Source of the DNA: an uncultured bacterium
Lineage (GTDB): Bacteria > Bacillota_I > Bacilli_A > RFN20 > CAG-826
Direction of reading: 5' to 3'
DNA length: 64,000 nucleotides
Assembly (NCBI GenBank): GCA_949297805.1
Contig: CASFTG010000002.1
Location: 79,871 to 143,870, forward strand
Part shown: piece after piece, positions 27,510-36,222 of the stretch
How the letters are laid out: every line of letters starts with the position of its first letter
Numbering within the stretch: the first letter of the stretch is position 1
Notes under the pieces: model-generated
What the model was told of the DNA's origin: nothing
What the model saw: only the letters and a program-made list of their open reading frames with translations
The model's database searches: none
Program-made: the position numbers and the translations under genes

Positions 27510-28360
27510 TATTGTCCGAGGAATTTCTTGATTTCGTCGAGGCGGTGACGGGTAATCCAATAGCCTTCTTCGTAAAGCTCATCGAGCAGAACCCCGTCTT
27601 TGCAGGCGACTCCGACCTTCGGCGGCTTCTCAGGATAGATGACAAGCAATTTACCCTCCGCCTCCAGCCGTTCCATCCGTTCGATCAAGGTGTTGTAGAC
27701 TTGGTAACGTTCAAGGAAGGCTTGGCAGAAGTTGGGATAATCACGATACATCGCTTTGGCCATGGAAACCGAGAACCGCTTGTCCGGTTTCTTCCGATAT
27801 CCTTTCTCCCGGGTCGAAATGACCAGCACTTTGTCCATCCCGTTGTTCAAAGCCGGCTCAAAGGGGATTGAGCAAGCCGGGCCCCCATCTAGATAAGGGT
27901 GGCCTTCGACGTAAACCGGACGGGAAAGCAAGGGTAAGGAAGAGGAGGCGGCCATCGCTGGGAAGATATCCGGCGTCTCACCTTTGTAGAATACTTTGGC
28001 TAATCCCGTCTCAAGGGAGGTCGCAACCGCCCCGAAACGAGTCGGGTTGTTCTTAAACGCCTCGAAGTCAAAGGGCGATTCCTTCTTCGGAATCTCATAG
28101 AACAGGTAATTGAAATCAAAGACCGTCCCTTTGAAGATCCGGTTCCGAACCGAGACGAATTTCGGGTCGCCGATCAAAGTCGAGATGATATAACGGGTCC
28201 GGCCATGGTCGCCAGAAAGGAAATTGGCCAAAGCCAAAGCCCCGGCCGAGGTGCCGACAGCATAAGGAAAGCTGATTTTCTCTTCGAGCAAAACATCCAA
28301 TGTCCCGGCGGCGAAGATGCCCCGGGTGCCACCACCTTGAACCGCGATTCCGACTTTCAT
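27509..28360 (-). CDS. Patatin-like phospholipase (RssA/YjjU type)
   Basis: 283 residues from the ATG at 28360, with GGAG 9 nt upstream; the open frame extends further but that part is non-coding and crosses the divergent promoter. Oxyanion loop G-G-G-T-R-G (9-14), nucleophile G-T-S-A-G (Ser38) and the dyad Asp in Y-L-D-G-G are all present. No signal peptide, so it should act on membrane lipids from the cytoplasm. First gene of the six-gene minus-strand operon to the YfhO-type gene. Confidence 0.88.
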   Translation of the reverse strand: MKVGIAVQGGGTRGIFAAGTLDVLLEEKISFPYAVGTSAGALALANFLSGDHGRTRYIISTLIGDPKFVSVRNRIFKGTVFDFNYLFYEIPKKESPFDFEAFKNNPTRFGAVATSLETGLAKVFYKGETPDIFPAMAASSSLPLLSRPVYVEGHPYLDGGPACSIPFEPALNNGMDKVLVISTREKGYRKKPDKRFSVSMAKAMYRDYPNFCQAFLERYQVYNTLIERMERLEAEGKLLVIYPEKPPKVGVACKDGVLLDELYEEGYWITRHRLDEIKKFLGQ

Positions 28361-28472
28361 TTTCCTCTCCACCATTGTTAAGACAATGGTAAAGGCAAAC
28401 GCGCATCTCAACAAGGCAATTTTACGAATAATTTCCGTTAATGGACAGAAAGGGCAAAAACGGCGTCCTAAA

Positions 28473-28501
28473 TTGCGGACCCCGCTCCAAGAAGGCATAA
28501 T
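28473..28501 (+). promoter_or_regulatory. Promoter of the 5'-nucleotidase lipoprotein, likely leaderless
   Basis: TTGCGG (28473-28478), exactly 17 bp, CATAAT (28496-28501), then only 8 nt to the ATG at 28510 and no ribosome-binding site. The predicted start point is at or within 2 nt of the ATG. Confidence 0.65.
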
Positions 28502-28509
28502 TACGGCAT

Positions 28510-30036
28510 ATGAAGAAAACCGCCGTTTTATTTGCCTTAATCGCCCTCCTCGCTTTGCCCTCCTGCCATCGGGGAGGAAGCACCAGCAGTTCGACCGACT
28601 CGCCAAGCCAAACCGATCAATCCAGCAGCCAAACCCCCATCCCGACCATGGTCGCTGATGGGGTCTACGACATGTATTGTCTCAACGATTTCCATGGCTC
28701 AATCAACTTCAATGACGAGAGTTATACCGAATATGGTTTAGGTTCAATCTTCTCCGAACTCAAAAGGCGGAAGGAAGCCGACCCGGAGCACACTTTCATT
28801 TTCTCCGCCGGCGACATGTTCCAAGGGTCGCTCGAAAGCAATTCTAACTATGGCCACCTAGTCCTCGACGCCATGAACGTCGCCGGGTTCGACGCCATGG
28901 CCATCGGCAACCACGAGTTCGACTATGGGCAGCAACGGCTCTTCGAACTTGAGGAAGCAGCCGACTTCCCCTTCCTTGGGGCCAACATGTACTTATTCGA
29001 AGACGGGGAGACCAAAGAGCAAATATTTGATTCCCGGGTTAAACCCTCGACCATCATCGAACGAGGCAGCAACCGGATCGGGGTCATCGGCACCATCGGA
29101 TCGGGCTTAACCAACTCCATCACCTCCTCCTGCGTCGAGAACGTCGATTTCGTCGATCCCGAGGACATCATTTACAATGAGGCCAAACGACTTAAAGAGG
29201 TCGAAGGCTGCTCGATGGTCATCCTCCTAAGTCACCAGGATTCCCGTTATCTTAAATGGTATGAAGGGTTCTCCGATTACGTCGATGCCGCCTTCTGCGG
29301 CCATACCCATTCCCGGAACCTCGATTTAATTGATGGCAAGGTCCCAGCGGTCCAAAGCTATTGCAATGGCCAACGGATATCCTATATCCAACTAACCGTC
29401 AAAGACGGGCAAGTCAGCTGCAGCGACTACGAAATCATCGAAGGAGAAACCTGGGACACTGATCCAGAGATTCAAGCGGTCATCGACCAATATCTCGATG
29501 ATGACTTCCAAACCAAGGCCAACGAGGTATTGGGGACGCTCGATGGAACGATGTCGAAAAGCGAGGTCGCTAACCTCGGCTGCAAGGCGATCTATGAGAA
29601 ATACGTCGACCTTTATCCCGATTTGACCTTTGCCATTGAAAACTCCCAACGGGATGAGCTTTATCCAGGGGAGTTGACCTATTCCGCCCTTTATAAGGCG
29701 ACCCCGTTTATGAACAAGATCTGCATCCTCAACGTCTTAGGATCGGAAATCAAATACGTGGCCAATTCCAACCAAGCCTACTCCGGGGCTTTGCTCGAGG
29801 TCGAGGACCTTCAATTGAACGAGTATTACCAAGTCGCCGTCATCGATTACGTCGGCCTCCACCAAAACACCAGGAAACAATACGACAACTTCAATTCCCT
29901 TAATAACGATGGCGAGATCATCGCCACCTACGAGACCTATCCAGTCGATATAACCGCCGACTATATCAAAAACGACCTCAATGGGGTCGTTAACGTCCGG
30001 GATTATTACAGCAGCGCGCCCGGATTCGTCAGTTGA
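28510..30036 (+). CDS. Lipoprotein 5'-nucleotidase / metallophosphoesterase
   Basis: 508 residues. A lipoprotein signal (L-L-A-L-P-S-C, lipid Cys at residue 19) is followed by a Ser/Thr/Gln linker and a calcineurin-like phosphoesterase domain: N-D-F-H-G, G-D-M-F-Q-G, G-N-H-E-F-D-Y-G and G-H-T-H-S-R, then a 5'-nucleotidase C-terminal domain with Y-x-x-P-F-x-N. It should dephosphorylate nucleotides outside the cell, anchored to the membrane. The family's D-x-H-G motif reads D-F-H-G. The stop overlaps a 30-codon membrane peptide gene (TGATG). Confidence 0.92.
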   Translation: MKKTAVLFALIALLALPSCHRGGSTSSSTDSPSQTDQSSSQTPIPTMVADGVYDMYCLNDFHGSINFNDESYTEYGLGSIFSELKRRKEADPEHTFIFSAGDMFQGSLESNSNYGHLVLDAMNVAGFDAMAIGNHEFDYGQQRLFELEEAADFPFLGANMYLFEDGETKEQIFDSRVKPSTIIERGSNRIGVIGTIGSGLTNSITSSCVENVDFVDPEDIIYNEAKRLKEVEGCSMVILLSHQDSRYLKWYEGFSDYVDAAFCGHTHSRNLDLIDGKVPAVQSYCNGQRISYIQLTVKDGQVSCSDYEIIEGETWDTDPEIQAVIDQYLDDDFQTKANEVLGTLDGTMSKSEVANLGCKAIYEKYVDLYPDLTFAIENSQRDELYPGELTYSALYKATPFMNKICILNVLGSEIKYVANSNQAYSGALLEVEDLQLNEYYQVAVIDYVGLHQNTRKQYDNFNSLNNDGEIIATYETYPVDITADYIKNDLNGVVNVRDYYSSAPGFVS

Positions 30037-30128
30037 TGAAAGACAAAGAGCCGAAATGGCTATATGTGTTCCCGTTTTTGATCGGGCTAATCGCCATCGC
30101 CGCCTTCGTAGCTTTATTTATCCTTTAG
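30036..30128 (+). CDS. 30-residue single-span membrane peptide, coupled to the nucleotidase
   Basis: ATG at 30036 sits in a TGATG overlap with the nucleotidase stop. The frame encodes a charged head MKDKEPKW followed by about 20 hydrophobic residues and a TAG. The overlap, the clean positive-then-hydrophobic layout and the lack of any other reason for it suggest a real small membrane protein (inference). Its stop overlaps the convergent amidase stop by 2 bp. No family recognised. Confidence 0.5.
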   Translation: MKDKEPKWLYVFPFLIGLIAIAAFVALFIL

Positions 30129-30982
30129 TCTTCGGTTTTCAATAACGGGCTATAGAGGTCGACCCGCCGGTCGCGGAAGACGCCCCAATCACGCCGCTCA
30201 ATGGCGATTTCCCCTAAATCGAAAGCATGAATAAGGATGCCTTCTTCTTTCGAAGAGAACTCCTCGACTTTTTCGCCGTGCTGATCGGCAATAAAGGACT
30301 TACCGAAGAAGGTCATGGTCGAATTGACGTCGTCTTCTTTTCCAATCCGGTTGGCGGCCAAAACCGGCATGATGTTCGCGGCCGCATGCCCCCGCATAAC
30401 GTTTTGCCAATGGGCGGAGCTGTCTTTGGGTAAAACCGGTTCCGAGCCAATCGCGGTCGGGAAGAGCAAGACCTCCGCCCCTTTAAGGGCGAGGATCCGA
30501 GCGGTTTCCGGGAACCATTGATCCCAGCAGATACCGACCCCGATATGGCCAACTGAGGTGTCGAATACCTTAAAGCCGGTGTCACCGGGGGTGAAGTAGA
30601 ATTTCTCCTCGTAGCATTGCCCGGTCGGGATATGGGATTTCCGGTAAATCCCTTTGATTGAGCCGCCAGAATCGATCATGGCCAAGGAGTTGAAATAGCA
30701 ATTCCGTCCTTTCTCAAAGAAAGAAATCGGCAAGACGACCTTCAATTCTTTGGCCAAGGCGGCAAAGTGCTTTAAGGTCGGGCTATCCTCAGCCATCTCG
30801 GCATAGTCGAACCGGGCATAGTCCTCGATTTGGCAGAAATAATGACGTTCGAATAGTTCAGGCAACAAGACCAGATTGGCGCCTTCGCTGACGGCTTTTT
30901 GGATAAAGAAATCCGCTTTTGCAATGTTTTCCTCATAATTCGGGCTCATCGCCATCTGGACTAAAGCCAAGGTTTTCTTCAT
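30125..30982 (-). CDS. aguB: N-carbamoylputrescine amidase
   Basis: 285 residues from the ATG at 30982, preceded by GGAGGTC; the open frame goes 33 bp further. Nitrilase-fold triad: Glu in L-L-P-E-L-F-E, Lys in Y-R-K-S-H-I-P, Cys in G-I-C-W-D-Q-W-F-P-E, the last a hallmark of plant/bacterial AguB. It releases CO2 and ammonia from N-carbamoylputrescine to give putrescine. It overlaps the decarboxylase/deiminase fusion by 4 nt (ATGA), so the two are co-translated and supply the last step of one pathway. Confidence 0.93.
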   Translation of the reverse strand: MKKTLALVQMAMSPNYEENIAKADFFIQKAVSEGANLVLLPELFERHYFCQIEDYARFDYAEMAEDSPTLKHFAALAKELKVVLPISFFEKGRNCYFNSLAMIDSGGSIKGIYRKSHIPTGQCYEEKFYFTPGDTGFKVFDTSVGHIGVGICWDQWFPETARILALKGAEVLLFPTAIGSEPVLPKDSSAHWQNVMRGHAAANIMPVLAANRIGKEDDVNSTMTFFGKSFIADQHGEKVEEFSSKEEGILIHAFDLGEIAIERRDWGVFRDRRVDLYSPLLKTED

Positions 30983-33591
30983 TTTTTGACCTCCGGGATC
31001 TGCATGGTAATGCAATGGATATTACCCCCGCCAAGAAGAATCTCGCGGGTATTGATCTGATGGATTTTCTTCTTCGGGAAGAGCTGGCTGAAGATATCGT
31101 AGGCCATCTTATCCTCCTTAACCCCGAAGGCCGGAAGGATAACGAATTTCTTCCCTTGGTAGAAGTTGACGTAAGAAGCCGATAAACGGTCGCCTTCTTG
31201 TCTAGGCTTTGCCTCCGTCACCAAGTTACTAGCGATTCCCTTGGCCTCGTCTTTGCTCAAAGTCAAAGGCGGGTTCGGCAAAGGGATCTTAACGATTTTG
31301 AATGGCTTCCCTTTGGCGTCGCGGGCATTCGCGAGGACTTGGTAAGCCTGCTGACAATATTCGTATTGAGGATCGGAAGGATCGTCGCACCAAGCGAGGG
31401 CCAAGACCCCGGGCTTGACAAAAGCGACCATGTTATCGGCGTGTTCATCGGTCTCGTCTTGATAGATGCCATGGGGGATCCAGATTATCTTTTCCAGCCC
31501 AAGCCCTTCTTTAAGCACTTCCTCGATCTCCTCTTTCCGCAGGGTTGGATTTCGGCCCGGAGAGAGCAAGCAGGCTTCGGTGACGATGGCGGTCCCCCGT
31601 CCATCGACCGCGATAGCCCCACCTTCAAAGACGAAGGTCGGATAACGATAATCGCTGATCTTGTATTTCTTATCGAAGACCGAGGACAGCCGATCGTCGT
31701 CTTGGTAGTTTTTGTAAAGCCCATCGTAATCCCCGCCCCAGGCGTTGAAACGGAAATCGACTCCCCGGATCCGATGGGAATCGCTCACGTAAAGGCTCAT
31801 GTTATCCCGAGCCCAGGAATCGTTATAACGGATCTTGATCGGCTCGACGTTGTTGAGCCAGCGGTAGTCCTCAATCACCTCATCATAGATTAAAGGATGG
31901 ATGCCGACAATGACCTTCTCGTGCTTGGCAATGGCGAGAATCACCTCTTTGAAGTTCTCTCGCGCCGGCTTGCCTTTGTTCCGCCAAGTATCGCTTCGAA
32001 AAGGCAATAAGATGACGGTGGCTTTATGTTCTTCCCCTTCGAATGGCATTCGAAACCCGTCATCGGAGGGATTGGTCTTCTTCGACAGCCGATAGTCCTC
32101 CAGCCGCTTGGCATAGAGAGGGAACCGCTTCCACTTCTCGGTATCGACGATCTCGAACCCTTGGGGGTAGCTACTTAAAACCGTGACCCCGGTCTTCTTC
32201 AAGAACTCAACTTTCTTGATCAGTTCCTTGGTCCAGACCTCGCCCGGGCCAATAAGAGGAATTCCCGGGGGATAGATCATGACCATCTCCTTGGAGATTG
32301 CCCCTTCCAACTGCTCAAGCTTAGCGACCTTCCCGTCGGCATGGAAAGCGACCCGCGGCCGAATCAACATAAAAGGGAAAGAAGAATCGAAATGATGGTC
32401 TTCGTAAGTGATGTCAGGATGGTAATGTTTAGCCGAAATATCCCGCAAAGCGGCAATCAATCGATCGACATGTTCCTTTTTCGTCCCGATGGCGAAAATA
32501 AGCAAAACCGCGTAAGTCTCGGCTAATTCAAGCTGAATGTTATAGTCTTGCTTGATTAAACGATATAAAGCAAAGCCATCGATATCCAGTTTATCGAGTT
32601 CAATGACAAGGCGAGAATCGTCGTAATCAAACACCCCATGGGCGAGGAAGTGTTCTTTCCCCGCGACCTTAAAGCCGGGGATCTTATTGACCTCTTCGGC
32701 CGCATAACGGGCCAATTGATAAGTCCGTTCCTCGGCCGCCTGCCCCTCAGTCGCCAAATAACTCCGGGCGGCATCAAGGGAGGCCATCAAGATCATCGAG
32801 GGCGAGGTGGTATTGATAATGTTCAGGGCCTTTTGGATGTCATAACGGGTGAAACGGTTCCCTTTAAGCAGCAGCACCGAGCTTTGGGTCAAGGAGCCGG
32901 CCGTCTTATGAATCGAGACGGCCGAGAGATCGGCCCCGGCATCCATTGCCGTCATCGGCGAGCTATGGGCGTGGAAATAGAAATGGGCCCCGTGGGCTTC
33001 GTCCACCAAGACGGCCATGTTATGCTCGTGGGCGAATTCAACGAGGGACTTGAGGTCGAGAACCGCCCCAAAATAGGTCGGGTTGATGACGAAGACCGCT
33101 TTCGCCGAGGAATAACGGAGGATGGCTTTTTTATATTCCTCCAGCGTCGGCTGATTGGCGATTTCAAGGTCCTTATCAATTTCCGGCATGACGTATTCGG
33201 GGATGGCGCCAGAAAGGATCAAGCCATTGATAATCGATTTATGGACGTTTCGGGGCAGGATGATCTTGTCGCCGGCTTTGACCGAGGCCAAAATCATCGC
33301 GATGATGCCAGAGGAAGTGCCATTGATGAGGAAGAATCCCTCATCGGCCCCCATGGCATCGGCCAAAAGTTTCTCCGCTTGGAGGATGACCGTCTTTGGG
33401 TTGGCCAGATTATCGGTCCCAATCGGGGCGTTGACGTCAAAGCGATACAATTTCTTGCCAAAAAGTTTAGTCGCTTTATTGTCGATATTTCCCATATGGT
33501 GCCCGGGCACGTCGAAGGGCACGACATCCTGGGCGGCGTATTTCTTCAGCGCATCGAGGAACGGCGTCCTCCGCTGGTCTAGTTTTCCCAT
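30979..33591 (-). CDS. Fusion: arginine decarboxylase (Orn/Lys/Arg fold type) + agmatine deiminase
   Basis: 870 residues. Residues 1 to about 490 are a fold-type-I PLP decarboxylase of the Bacillus SpeA/YaaO group: P-G-H-H-M-G, N-G-T-S-S-G, V-D-E-A-H-G-A-H and the PLP-Lys motif S-I-H-K-T-A-G-S-L-T-Q. Residues about 505-870 are an agmatine deiminase: W-A-R-D-N, E-G-G-A-I-A-V-D-G, E-T-D-E-H-A-D-N and the catalytic Cys in G-G-G-N-I-H-C-I-T. With aguB downstream it gives arginine to agmatine to N-carbamoylputrescine to putrescine. Substrate arginine is inferred from the fused deiminase. No ribosome-binding site; a -10 box ends 10 nt before the ATG. Confidence 0.93.
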   Translation of the reverse strand: MGKLDQRRTPFLDALKKYAAQDVVPFDVPGHHMGNIDNKATKLFGKKLYRFDVNAPIGTDNLANPKTVILQAEKLLADAMGADEGFFLINGTSSGIIAMILASVKAGDKIILPRNVHKSIINGLILSGAIPEYVMPEIDKDLEIANQPTLEEYKKAILRYSSAKAVFVINPTYFGAVLDLKSLVEFAHEHNMAVLVDEAHGAHFYFHAHSSPMTAMDAGADLSAVSIHKTAGSLTQSSVLLLKGNRFTRYDIQKALNIINTTSPSMILMASLDAARSYLATEGQAAEERTYQLARYAAEEVNKIPGFKVAGKEHFLAHGVFDYDDSRLVIELDKLDIDGFALYRLIKQDYNIQLELAETYAVLLIFAIGTKKEHVDRLIAALRDISAKHYHPDITYEDHHFDSSFPFMLIRPRVAFHADGKVAKLEQLEGAISKEMVMIYPPGIPLIGPGEVWTKELIKKVEFLKKTGVTVLSSYPQGFEIVDTEKWKRFPLYAKRLEDYRLSKKTNPSDDGFRMPFEGEEHKATVILLPFRSDTWRNKGKPARENFKEVILAIAKHEKVIVGIHPLIYDEVIEDYRWLNNVEPIKIRYNDSWARDNMSLYVSDSHRIRGVDFRFNAWGGDYDGLYKNYQDDDRLSSVFDKKYKISDYRYPTFVFEGGAIAVDGRGTAIVTEACLLSPGRNPTLRKEEIEEVLKEGLGLEKIIWIPHGIYQDETDEHADNMVAFVKPGVLALAWCDDPSDPQYEYCQQAYQVLANARDAKGKPFKIVKIPLPNPPLTLSKDEAKGIASNLVTEAKPRQEGDRLSASYVNFYQGKKFVILPAFGVKEDKMAYDIFSQLFPKKKIHQINTREILLGGGNIHCITMQIPEVKK

Positions 33592-33601
33592 TCCGCGCGA
33601 T

Positions 33602-33629
33602 AGTCTACTCTAAATCGACCCTAATTCAA
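33602..33629 (-). promoter_or_regulatory. Promoter of the decarboxylase/deiminase fusion, likely leaderless
   Basis: Minus strand TTGAAT (33624-33629), 16-bp spacer, TAGACT (33602-33607), then 10 nt to the ATG at 33591 with no Shine-Dalgarno. Confidence 0.5.
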
Positions 33630-34418
33630 TCAATCTAAATAACCAAGTCCCTTCAAGGCCTTTTCGATTCCGTCGTCTTCAATCCGCGGCGCGATGAAAT
33701 CCGCCGCTGCCAAGGCCTCTTTTTTGCCGTTGCCCATACAGACGAAAGTCCGGACTTCCCCCTTCATGGTGATGTCTTGAATATCATCCCCGAACGCGAT
33801 GGCGTCCTTCTTGTCAATGTTAAGGAACTTCAATATATCGGCGATGGCCTCGCCCTTTTTGTGGTCACGGTCCATCAGATCGACTCCGCATCTAGCGAAA
33901 CGGAAGAAATTAAACCCTGGGACCCGTTCGGCGATGATCTGGTCATATTCCTCGGGGGCAAAGACCAAAACCCCGATGATCTCCTCGGAGGAATAAGGAT
34001 GAACGACTAAACAACGGTCATGATAATAATTATCGTAATCGAAGGCGTAGTCGTTGCTAGGCAAAGTCAGGAACCGTTTCTTGGAAGTGACCAATTGGAC
34101 GCATAATCCCAACTCGTCGGTGACGGCGATGAGCTTACGAATAAGCGGAACCGGCATCGCCATCTTCCGGACGACCCGCTTCCCCACCACCGCATAGGCT
34201 CCGGCGCAGGTGATATAGCCATTCCAGCGAATGCCGAGGTCGAACACTCCAAAGTTTTTTAATGATTCATAAGGCCGGGCGGAGCAAATAAACACCTTGG
34301 TTCCCTGCTTTTGCAAACGTTTTATCGCCTCGATCCCCGAGGGGACGTATTGCTTAGCCGAGTGGTCGTAAAGAGTCCAATCCACATCGAAAAAGGCGGC
34401 TTTCAGTGGCTTACTCAT
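33630..34418 (-). CDS. HAD hydrolase, Cof-type (class IIB) sugar-phosphatase-like
   Basis: 262 residues. Motif I is D-V-D-W-T-L-Y-D near residue 11, motif II C-S-A-R-P-Y, and motif IV G-D-D-I-Q-D near residue 215; the alpha/beta cap between them is class IIB. Such enzymes remove phosphate from sugars or other small molecules. The start overlaps the glycoside hydrolase stop by 4 nt, so it may act on a product of that sugar route (inference). Confidence 0.85.
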   Translation of the reverse strand: MSKPLKAAFFDVDWTLYDHSAKQYVPSGIEAIKRLQKQGTKVFICSARPYESLKNFGVFDLGIRWNGYITCAGAYAVVGKRVVRKMAMPVPLIRKLIAVTDELGLCVQLVTSKKRFLTLPSNDYAFDYDNYYHDRCLVVHPYSSEEIIGVLVFAPEEYDQIIAERVPGFNFFRFARCGVDLMDRDHKKGEAIADILKFLNIDKKDAIAFGDDIQDITMKGEVRTFVCMGNGKKEALAAADFIAPRIEDDGIEKALKGLGYLD

Positions 34419-36121
34419 TCCTCAAACCTCAAAGCCTCGTTTATTTCCTGCATCGTTTTCTCGTCGACTTTCAGAACCGCTCGATCATAAGTGAGCAATC
34501 CGTTGGTCTCATTCTCGACGTCGCTTAATTGGGTATAGATGGCGACGCTCAAGCCTTTATCGAGTTGGGGCAGGATCTGCTGTTGATACAAATCTTTGAT
34601 TTTCGCCGAAAGGGCGGCCCCGTTCTTGACCTTGCCATAACCGAAGTTCCGCTTGTTGATGAAAAGATGACCTTTGACCCGATAGGAATAACCGCCGAAT
34701 TCGGTTAAGGCTAAGATCCGGTCGGCCGGCTCCAACTTCACTTTCTTGAAATAGACATGATGGGAAGAGAAGTCCCCGCATCCTTGATCGAACCAGCCGG
34801 AAGTCGAATCGATGAGCCGGGTGGGATCGAGTTCAGAAAGCAACTTGGTGTTCTTAACCGCGTCGAACTGGCCCCAACCTTCATTAAAGAGGGTATAGAT
34901 AGCCAAGCTAGTGACGTTATAAAGGCAATCGACGTAACCGCTTAAGGAGTGGGCAAAGAAGGCGCGGCTTTCCTCGTCGGCCCTACCAAGCAACGCCTGC
35001 CGCTTCTTTTTCTTGTCGTCGAAGCGATAAGGAAGGAAAGGGGCGCTCATGATAAGCCAATTCTTATAAGGGGCGCCGCCATTGACGATATCCTGAACGA
35101 CGATCATGCCCAGATAATCGCAGATGGCGTAAAAGCGCATATCCTCGACTTTGATATGTTTCCTTAAGGTATTGAAGCCAAGCCTTTTCATGGTTGAGAC
35201 ATCGAAATAGGCCGCCTCAACCGAGGGACAGGTCAATCCAGATTCGGGCCAATAGCCTTGGTCAAGGACCCCACTTAGGAAGGTGGGCTTGCCATTTAAG
35301 CCGAACGCTCGATGTTCCGCCCGCATCACCGGGCCGAATTTCCGGAAGCCAAATTGGCTGGTGACCTTATCCTCCCCGAAGAGGAGGTCGATCTCGTACA
35401 TATTCGGGTTATCAACGTCCCAAGGATGGAAGAAAGCCGAGCAGTCGATCGGGCCATTGAGCAAGCCAGAGGCAATTCGGTCGCCTTGGTAACGAATGAC
35501 GTAATGGACGTCGCCCTCCCCGTGTTTCTTGACGTAGATAACCAAGGAACGGTTATCGAAATCGGGGTTAAGGCGGAACGATTCAATCCGGTCGCTCGGC
35601 ACATCCTCGAGATAGACGGTCCCGTATATCCCGGAAGTGGCGGTATACCAAATCCCACCCGGATGGTTGCTTTGCTTCCCCCGAGGATAGATTGGAGAAT
35701 CGGTGTCGTCGCTGACTTCGACTTGCAAGACGTTGCCCTGCCGCTTTAATTGACCAACGGTGAATTCAAACGGCAGATAGCCGCCTTCATGATGGCCAAG
35801 GTGGGCGCCGTTAAGGTAAACATCGCAAACCTGGTCGACCGCCTGGAATTTGATGACGGTGTGCTCATTATGGAAATGCTCCGGTAAGTCAAATACCTTC
35901 CGATAATGGAGGCGGTCATCTTTGGCGACACGACGGGCGAGCCCGCTATCTTTCGTCTCGACCGCGAAGGGGACAACGATCTTTTCCTTATATTCTTTCG
36001 GGAGGAAAGGGGTTTTGTCCATTAGGAAGTCCCATTCGCCATCGAGGGAAAGAAAAGATTCCCTCCGGAAATAAGGGTTGGGGTAAGCCAACCCGGGATA
36101 TAACTGAATCAGCGATTCCAT
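34415..36121 (-). CDS. Glycoside hydrolase family 2 (beta-galactosidase/beta-glucuronidase-like)
   Basis: 568 residues without a signal peptide, so cytoplasmic. N-terminal jelly-roll sugar-binding domain (about 15-165), immunoglobulin-like domain, then a TIM barrel with the acid/base Glu in F-N-E-G-W-G and the nucleophile Glu in T-E-F-G-G-Y. It is shorter than LacZ, closer to the beta-glucuronidase/mannosidase-sized GH2 group; substrate not assignable. It heads a two-gene unit with the Cof phosphatase, divergent from the M24 peptidase. No clear ribosome-binding site; GATACC with an upstream TG (36131-36136) lies 9 nt before the ATG. Confidence 0.88.
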   Translation of the reverse strand: MESLIQLYPGLAYPNPYFRRESFLSLDGEWDFLMDKTPFLPKEYKEKIVVPFAVETKDSGLARRVAKDDRLHYRKVFDLPEHFHNEHTVIKFQAVDQVCDVYLNGAHLGHHEGGYLPFEFTVGQLKRQGNVLQVEVSDDTDSPIYPRGKQSNHPGGIWYTATSGIYGTVYLEDVPSDRIESFRLNPDFDNRSLVIYVKKHGEGDVHYVIRYQGDRIASGLLNGPIDCSAFFHPWDVDNPNMYEIDLLFGEDKVTSQFGFRKFGPVMRAEHRAFGLNGKPTFLSGVLDQGYWPESGLTCPSVEAAYFDVSTMKRLGFNTLRKHIKVEDMRFYAICDYLGMIVVQDIVNGGAPYKNWLIMSAPFLPYRFDDKKKKRQALLGRADEESRAFFAHSLSGYVDCLYNVTSLAIYTLFNEGWGQFDAVKNTKLLSELDPTRLIDSTSGWFDQGCGDFSSHHVYFKKVKLEPADRILALTEFGGYSYRVKGHLFINKRNFGYGKVKNGAALSAKIKDLYQQQILPQLDKGLSVAIYTQLSDVENETNGLLTYDRAVLKVDEKTMQEINEALRFEE

Positions 36122-36210
36122 AGGCTATATGGTATCGCAAAATAGCCCAGCTTTGCATAACGGGTTCGCCACTATGAAGCAAAGGAAACTCGCCTAGAGA
36201 TAACCGGTGC

Positions 36211-36216
36211 TATACT
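36211..36216 (+). promoter_or_regulatory. -10 box of the M24 peptidase gene, likely leaderless
   Basis: TATACT ends 6 nt before the ATG at 36223; no ribosome-binding site lies between and the -35 is weak. Confidence 0.45.
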
Positions 36217-36222
36217 TGCCGT

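Noticed and set aside
32638..33582. 314-codon plus-strand frame opposite the decarboxylase
   Set aside because: Antisense shadow of a conserved enzyme; no protein family features.
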